Shown one piece after another: positions 28,121-33,112 of a DNA stretch of 33,112 bases. The translations under genes and the position numbers were made by a program. The stretch comes from an uncultured Geobacteraceae bacterium (GTDB taxonomy: Bacteria; Desulfobacterota; Desulfuromonadia; Geobacterales; Pseudopelobacteraceae): assembly GCA_903930585.1 (NCBI GenBank), contig CAIYZD010000130.1:1-33112 (forward strand), written 5' to 3'. Each line of letters begins with the position of its first letter. Positions within the stretch are counted from its first letter, which is position 1. The notes under the pieces were generated by a model, which was not told the origin of the DNA, searched no databases, and saw only the letters and a list, made by a program, of their open reading frames with translations.

Positions 28121-28155
28121 GTTTTGAGAAATACTCCCCCGGCACGCCGCGTGAA

Positions 28156-28164
28156 TGTTATAAT
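28156..28164 (+). promoter_or_regulatory. Candidate extended -10 promoter for the HNH gene
   Basis: TGTTATAAT (TGn + consensus -10), 44 nt upstream of the ATG at 28208; no good -35 at normal spacing. Confidence 0.5.
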
Positions 28165-28207
28165 GGGTTTACGGGAATGCTATTCTAAGAGGGGTTTGGA
28201 GGTAATT

Positions 28208-28534
28208 ATGTCTGCTGCATATGATTCACGAAGGCCACGTACAGTCAAACCGATTTCTCAAGAGCAAGCAAGCGAACTAGTCAAAAAAATGCGGGGTGAA
28301 CGTGCAGTCTTAGATGATTATAGAGATAAATCACTAAAACTTCATGGGTTGATCTGCGCCAAGTGCGGGCGTGCGTTTGATTCATCAAACCAAAACCTTC
28401 TCACCGTTCACCATAAGGATGGAAATCACAATAATAACCCTGCAAATGGGTCTAATTGGGAGAATCTGTGCACCCATTGTCACGATGACGAGCATAGTCG
28501 CGGGATTTTGGGCAACTATCTGAGTAATGATTAA
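28208..28534 (+). CDS. YajD-like HNH nuclease family protein
   Basis: Start 28208 preceded by TTTGGAGGT; LICAKCGRAFDSSNQNLLTVHHKDGNHNNNPANGSNWENLCTHCHDDEHSRG (CxxC...HH...N...CxxCH). Confidence 0.88.
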   Translation: MSAAYDSRRPRTVKPISQEQASELVKKMRGERAVLDDYRDKSLKLHGLICAKCGRAFDSSNQNLLTVHHKDGNHNNNPANGSNWENLCTHCHDDEHSRGILGNYLSND

Positions 28535-28593
28535 CAACATCTGCACAAAGCTGAAATAATGTGGACATTCCGTAGTAAGACAGGCACCGCCAT

Positions 28594-28851
28594 ATGGATA
28601 CGTTGCAAGAGATCATATCTACATTTTTAGCAACCGTCCCAAACGCAGGGTTGCTTATCCTATTCCCGATAGCAGCTGCGATAGTTGGCGTTATATCCAC
28701 GATTGTAACAGCCATAGGTGCTTCACTTGACGAAAAAGCTGCCGTTGAAGAACGTAAAAAGCTGGAAATACGGCTAATGCTTGAACATGAGAGGAAAAAA
28801 GAGGACGCCGAGGCCAGAAAGCAAAAAAAAGATGAACGACTAATGAATTGA
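28594..28851 (+). CDS. Small membrane protein with charged coiled-coil tail (85 aa)
   Basis: MDTLQEIIS... hydrophobic segment GLLILFPIAAAIVGVISTIVTAIGA followed by EERKKLEIRLMLEHERKKEDAEARKQKKDERLMN; no clear SD. Confidence 0.55.
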   Translation: MDTLQEIISTFLATVPNAGLLILFPIAAAIVGVISTIVTAIGASLDEKAAVEERKKLEIRLMLEHERKKEDAEARKQKKDERLMN

Positions 28852-28906
28852 ACCGTTTACATCATATCCATATTTTATCCATACTCTTTCAGCATTACAT
28901 GCCCTT

Positions 28907-29413
28907 TTACTTTTCAAGCAGTCCGTAACCAAAAGAACGGTACTTTTCCAGTTTCTGTTTCGCCTTGTTAGAGGCTTTAAGTTTTCCGGCATTTATCCGC
29001 CTCAGAGCATCCTCTGTGATGGAAAGGAATTCGATATAGTCGTCTTGATTGAAGGCTTTTTTGGCTTCAAGTATGTACGCTTTAACCGTCTTGAAGTGAT
29101 AGTGCTTCTCGGGAATGGTGATCCCGTATTGCGGCTGCATCTGTTCTTTGGGCTGTTCTGCAGATCGTTGTTGAGTTGGGGGAGAGAGCGGATTCGGATC
29201 AGCCATCTGAGATGCAGGGTTGTATATGTTTGAGGCCGGATTATCAATTCGTGACGCCGGGTTATCGATCTTGTTAGCCGGGTTTTTTATCCTGCCGGCC
29301 GGGTTATCAATTTTGTCGGCCGGATTATCGATAGTGAAAGTCGCCGCCATCGCAGGGGTGTGTAAAGTAATCACAAGCACGGCAATTCCCGTGGCTAATG
29401 TTGTCAGGGCCAT
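28907..29413 (-). CDS. Exported heptapeptide-repeat protein (168 aa)
   Basis: ATG at 29413 preceded by GGGAGGACATT; signal peptide MALTTLATGIAVLVITLHTPAMA|ATF; then six 7-aa repeats (IDNPADK IDNPAGR IKNPANK IDNPASR IDNPASN IYNPASQ) and a helical C-terminal region. The track start at 29491 looks too long. Confidence 0.75.
   Translation of the reverse strand: MALTTLATGIAVLVITLHTPAMAATFTIDNPADKIDNPAGRIKNPANKIDNPASRIDNPASNIYNPASQMADPNPLSPPTQQRSAEQPKEQMQPQYGITIPEKHYHFKTVKAYILEAKKAFNQDDYIEFLSITEDALRRINAGKLKASNKAKQKLEKYRSFGYGLLEK
29207..29332 (-). repeat. Six 21-bp coding repeats (heptapeptide IDNPAxx)
   Basis: Consensus on the minus strand about ATYGATAAYCCGGCCNNNAAN; ends divergent. Confidence 0.9.
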
Positions 29414-29453
29414 AATGTCCTCCCGCAACCTTCTTAATTCATCCTTCACCTTG

Positions 29454-29723
29454 TCATTCAATCTCGCGAACTCGCTCTTTTCGGTCTTCAATCAACCTCC
29501 TGCGTTCATCTGATTTTTCCTTTTTAATTCGCTGTTGTTCGTCACGTTCGGCTTGCTTACGCTTTATTTCGCTTTGGTATGATTTGTCTTCCATCATTAT
29601 AAATTTACGCACTATCATTACCGCGAGTATTGTGATTCCGAGTAGAGTTGCGCTGTAGATCAAAAGCGTACTGTCGGTAAGCATGCTTGAAACTAATGTC
29701 ATAAAGTCTTGCAAGGTGGACAC
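29454..29723 (-). CDS. Small membrane protein with charged coiled-coil tail (89 aa)
   Basis: GTG start; TM segment LLIYSATLLGITILAVMIV then KSYQSEIKRKQAERDEQQRIKKEKSDERRRLIEDRKERVREIE; 40 bp upstream of the repeat-protein start. Confidence 0.55.
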   Translation of the reverse strand: MSTLQDFMTLVSSMLTDSTLLIYSATLLGITILAVMIVRKFIMMEDKSYQSEIKRKQAERDEQQRIKKEKSDERRRLIEDRKERVREIE

Positions 29724-29832
29724 CTATTTAATTAGCCTGAGATCGAAGCCGAAGGGGAGTATGGAAACAACTTTTACTTCATTTATTTGCGGGTGCCGCG
29801 GATTGATGAGTACATTGTTCCACTTTCCAGAC

Positions 29833-30756
29833 CTAACTTCGTCTTTCTGAACCTCCCCTTAGATGCCGCTTACTCACCAGGGCGATCCCTATCAATACCA
29901 GGACAGCGCCAATACCAAAATAGACATCTATTGTTTCGTGCAGCAGGAACACCCCGAATGACACCCCGAACAAGGGGGACAGAAACAGAAATACCGATAG
30001 CTGTGAGGCATTATACCGCCGTAACAACGAAAACCAGGCGAGAAACGCGGCAAATGTAACCACAATCCCCTGATACAGCAGACTCACCCAGGCAATCCGG
30101 GTCATGGTATACCTGCTTGCCTGCCCTGTAAGCACAGCGTAGCACAAAAGCACAATAAAGGCTGCGAAAAGCTGATAAAGAAGCGTCTTGATCGGAGGTG
30201 CTTCCGACAAACGTGTGTTACGTATGAGCACTGTTGTAGCGGCCCACAAGATCCCTCCAAAAAGGCCCAGGGTATCGCCCCACAGTATCCGTGGGCTGAT
30301 GCCGTTCTGGAATGAACCACCCGTGAATGCCAAAGTGATGCCGCAAAAAGCGATGGCGACGCCAAGCCATTGATGTCGGCAAAGACGCTCGGACGGAAGA
30401 AACCAGTGCAGTGTCAGCGACGTAAAAATCGGTGCCGTGTAAAGAAATACAGACATATGCGAGGCTGTCGTATACCGGAGTCCCTCCGCCACGCACAAAA
30501 ACTCCACTGAAAAGGCGATCCCCGCGATGATACCGGGGAGCATGGTGCCATCCCGCAGGGTATATTTCTCTTTGCCGTACAACATGACACAGCATACGAG
30601 GAAGGTACTGATCCCGAAACGCAAGGCTATCTGCAGGATTGGAGCAATATCGGGCGCTGCCGCCTTGATTGCCACCTGATGCAGACCCAACACCATGCAC
30701 AAAAGGATCATGCACCCAACCCCGAACCCATCAATGTGTTTCCGTTCAACACTCAT
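29833..30756 (-). CDS. EamA/DMT family transporter
   Basis: 307 aa, about 10 hydrophobic segments, two EamA-like halves (GLHQVAIKAAAPDIAPILQIALRFGIS; YNASQLSVFLFLSPLFGVSFGVFLLHE). Confidence 0.88.
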   Translation of the reverse strand: MSVERKHIDGFGVGCMILLCMVLGLHQVAIKAAAPDIAPILQIALRFGISTFLVCCVMLYGKEKYTLRDGTMLPGIIAGIAFSVEFLCVAEGLRYTTASHMSVFLYTAPIFTSLTLHWFLPSERLCRHQWLGVAIAFCGITLAFTGGSFQNGISPRILWGDTLGLFGGILWAATTVLIRNTRLSEAPPIKTLLYQLFAAFIVLLCYAVLTGQASRYTMTRIAWVSLLYQGIVVTFAAFLAWFSLLRRYNASQLSVFLFLSPLFGVSFGVFLLHETIDVYFGIGAVLVLIGIALVSKRHLRGGSERRS

Positions 30757-30846
30757 TACTCATCTCCTCGACATAATCGCTCCATTGCACCTCACCCCCC
30801 GGAGCCGAGTCTATATTTACCATATCACGGCTTAATCACCAATCTC

Positions 30847-30990
30847 TCAACAATCAATTTCCCACCAGCCCCAATTTTTTAGGTACCTTTTAAGACCGTA
30901 TAGCTTCTGCCGCTGTCGCTGAAATCGGCATTGAATCCCCCTTAAATTTTGTACGTTTTGTGACACCGGAGTGTCTCTTATAATTTCCAT
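30847..30990 (-). CDS. Possible 47-aa small ORF
   Basis: Strong SD GGGGAGGATGAAACA-ATG; MEIIRDTPVSQNVQNLRGIQCRFQRQRQKLYGLKRYLKNWGWWEIDC*. Below the track's length cut-off. Confidence 0.3.
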   Translation of the reverse strand: MEIIRDTPVSQNVQNLRGIQCRFQRQRQKLYGLKRYLKNWGWWEIDC

Positions 30991-31241
30991 TGTTTCATCC
31001 TCCCCTGGCATCTCAGCATTAAATATATATTTTTATTAATTACATAGATACATTAAATATGGACAAGTTTTACTAAAACCGCGGAGGGCCACGTTTACGG
31101 GACAAACAATTGTAATTATAGGCAGGTAAACGAACAAATGAGATTTAGAAAAGGGTCTTGAGATACCTGATGACACGATTAAACCTCAAAATTACATAAT
31201 TTTATATAAATTTACATTATAAATCACGTGCTATACCAGCA

Positions 31242-31469
31242 ATGGCAATAGATAATTGGACAAATTTCGCCGGTTCGGTCTTGGAACCCCAAGAAGCCAA
31301 GGATTTAATTTTATCGATAAGTGATTTCATGGGTTCCCGATTTTTGGACGGAGTTGTGGTGCTACAGGTAATAGGCGCGGGAGGTGAATTCCTTGACGTA
31401 GGAACGAAATATTTTTTTCAGGAGGATATCGAGGCTGCGAAACTTTTAATATGGCTATTGCTTATTTAA
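31242..31469 (+). CDS. Possible small ORF (75 aa) upstream of fic
   Basis: MAIDNWTNFAGSVLEPQEAKDLILSISDFMGSRFLDGVVVLQVIGAGGEFLDVGTKYFFQEDIEAAKLLIWLLLI; no clear SD. Confidence 0.3.
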   Translation: MAIDNWTNFAGSVLEPQEAKDLILSISDFMGSRFLDGVVVLQVIGAGGEFLDVGTKYFFQEDIEAAKLLIWLLLI

Positions 31470-31519
31470 AGTTATGGCAGTATCATTTAATAAAACATTT
31501 TCTTATTAAAGGTTTTGCT

Positions 31520-32707
31520 ATGAGAAAAACAGATCTAAGCCCTGAGCGAAGACAGCTTCTTGTGCCAGTGAAAACACACCCTGGCGCGTTTGCCCTTATT
31601 CCTCCGCCTACTCCGGGAATAGACCAGTTGATGGGTTTGCGGGGAGTGCAGGACGAGGTAAGCCGGGCCCGCATGGCGTTGGATAATCTGCAAACGTTGT
31701 CCAGGGTTCTCCCCAATCCGGACCTTATGACACGGACGGCCGACAGACGCGAGGCAGTTAGAAGTAGCCAAATCGAGGGAACGAGCTCTGATATCAATGA
31801 TCTGCTGACATATGAGGCTACCGGTAGCAATGAAGGTTTGCCGCCAGACGTTCAGGTAACCCTCAACTATGTAACTTCTCTTGAGTTTGGGCTACAGCAG
31901 GTCAGGCAACATGGCCTTGCCGCAATGTCCAGAAAACTGATCGAGGATCTGCATGCATGCTTAATGGATAAGTCGGAATATCGTTGGGTGCCAGGTGCTT
32001 TCAGAGATAAACAGAACTGGATTGGCGGGGGAAGGAGCATTGATCAGGCGCGGTTTGTTCCACCTCCGTCCGACTCTCTCGACAGTTGTATTGCTGATTT
32101 GGTGTCGGTACTGAGATATGAGCCACCTGAAGAGGATCAACTTGAAATATCGATTGTGACCCGTATGGCGGTTGTCCACGCGCAATTCGAGACAATACAT
32201 CCTTTTTTCGATGGCAATGGCCGGGTTGGGCGCATTTTTTTACCACTTATGCTCGCCGCAGAAGGATACCCACCGGTCTATTTGGCCGGATATCTTAAAG
32301 ACAACCAGAGGGAATACTATGATGCTCTGGCAGGCGTTCAACTTCAGGGAAAGTGGGCGGAATGGATAAAATTCTTTGCGCGGGGGGTCGAGTCCGCAGT
32401 CCAAGAATCAATAGGAACAGTACTTGGTCTTGAAGCGATCTTGAAGAAATGGAAAGAGATTGTAGACGGGCTTGGCCTGAGAAAACAGTCCGTATTGTAC
32501 AAATTTCCCGAGCTGATATTAGGGACGCCGGTCTTAACGGCACACAAAGCCAAAGATGCACTGAATATATCATTCCCATCCGCAAGTGCAGCGCTGATAC
32601 TGATGGAGAAGCATGGTATATTAACGCAGCAGAGCAAGCAGCAGCGCAATCGTGTGTTTTACGCAAAAGAGGTTATTGAGTTGCTTAACAAACCATCGTC
32701 AAAGTGA
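31520..32707 (+). CDS. Fic family protein (probable AMPylase) with N-terminal inhibitory motif
   Basis: HPFFDGNGRVGR Fic core motif; SSQIEG matches [S/T]xxxE[G/N] inhibitory helix; start chosen at 31520. Confidence 0.92.
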   Translation: MRKTDLSPERRQLLVPVKTHPGAFALIPPPTPGIDQLMGLRGVQDEVSRARMALDNLQTLSRVLPNPDLMTRTADRREAVRSSQIEGTSSDINDLLTYEATGSNEGLPPDVQVTLNYVTSLEFGLQQVRQHGLAAMSRKLIEDLHACLMDKSEYRWVPGAFRDKQNWIGGGRSIDQARFVPPPSDSLDSCIADLVSVLRYEPPEEDQLEISIVTRMAVVHAQFETIHPFFDGNGRVGRIFLPLMLAAEGYPPVYLAGYLKDNQREYYDALAGVQLQGKWAEWIKFFARGVESAVQESIGTVLGLEAILKKWKEIVDGLGLRKQSVLYKFPELILGTPVLTAHKAKDALNISFPSASAALILMEKHGILTQQSKQQRNRVFYAKEVIELLNKPSSK

Positions 32708-32792
32708 CGGTCAAAATCAATCTGGAGAATTCAGGATTCGTCAGGAGATCTCCCGAATCGAAAATCAACAGAGAGCCGGGAAAGGATGTGCC

Positions 32793-33112
32793 ATGAAGAG
32801 AATAATTCGACAAACGGTGCTGTCCACTCTTGCCTTCCTCATCTCCACAGCTTTATTAGTTTCCGCCCAAGCCTTGCCTGTTTCTGCTGCAGACCTTGCC
32901 GGGACGGAAACGAAGGTTTCAGCGGAGGATAACTGGACCGGCCACATCAGTTACGTTTTAGGATACAAACGGGTAGGGAGCGGATGGTCGCCCGCAAATG
33001 ACCACGTGGAGTTCGGTATTTTAGATCTTGATTTCAGACGGATGTCGTGGCCTGTGAGTCTGGCTGCCCAACTACTTCTTTCTTACACTGGGGGTGTGCC
33101 GGATGGGCTTGC
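32793..33112 (+). CDS. Partial CDS: exported protein, possible outer-membrane protein (3' end outside the window)
   Basis: AAAGGATGTGCC-ATG; signal peptide MKRIIRQTVLSTLAFLISTALLVSAQALPVSA; then alternating pattern NWTGHISYVLGYKRVGSGWSPANDHVEFGILDLDFRRMSWPVSLAAQLLLSYTGG. Confidence 0.6.
   Translation, partial: MKRIIRQTVLSTLAFLISTALLVSAQALPVSAADLAGTETKVSAEDNWTGHISYVLGYKRVGSGWSPANDHVEFGILDLDFRRMSWPVSLAAQLLLSYTGGVPDGL

Noticed and set aside
29207-29332. CRISPR-like interpretation of the 21-bp repeats
   Set aside because: Repeats are directly adjacent without spacers, diverged at codon third positions, and are in frame with a signal peptide-containing ORF.
31520-32707. Fic gene as a classical two-gene toxin-antitoxin (fic/antitoxin) system
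   Set aside because: The inhibitory [S/T]xxxE[G/N] motif is inside the Fic protein itself; the upstream 75-aa ORF has no such motif.

Overview
Chromosomal window from a Geobacter-like Deltaproteobacterium (taxonomy inferred from gene content and order, not tested). Mostly housekeeping and metabolic genes: partial lon (-), an Hsp20-family gene (-), an alternative spermidine cluster (speA, carboxy(nor)spermidine dehydrogenase, nspC), priA, a REC-histidine kinase, an MsbA-like ABC exporter, [NiFe]-hydrogenase maturation genes (hypB, hypF, hypC, hypD), a membrane-anchored globin-coupled protein, a HAD hydrolase, a two-domain PPK2/polyphosphate:AMP phosphotransferase, proC, a hopanoid-type hpnJ/hpnK pair with a small 4-TM transporter, a DUF3108-like protein, a polar amino-acid ABC importer and a TauE/SafE permease. 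From about 28.1 kb onward the region looks more accessory: a YajD-like HNH protein, small membrane/coiled-coil ORFs, an exported heptapeptide-repeat protein, an EamA transporter, an AT-rich gap and a Fic protein. The most notable observations are: (1) an exported protein with six 7-residue 'IDNPAxx' repeats, encoded next to small TM/coiled-coil proteins; (2) an undetected, frameshifted VapC/PIN toxin remnant between hypB and hypF; (3) two separate low-complexity or palindromic DNA elements that sit in frame inside an ABC exporter and hypF; (4) a globin-coupled membrane protein attached to hypD. No CRISPR array, rRNA, tRNA or intact transposase was recognised.
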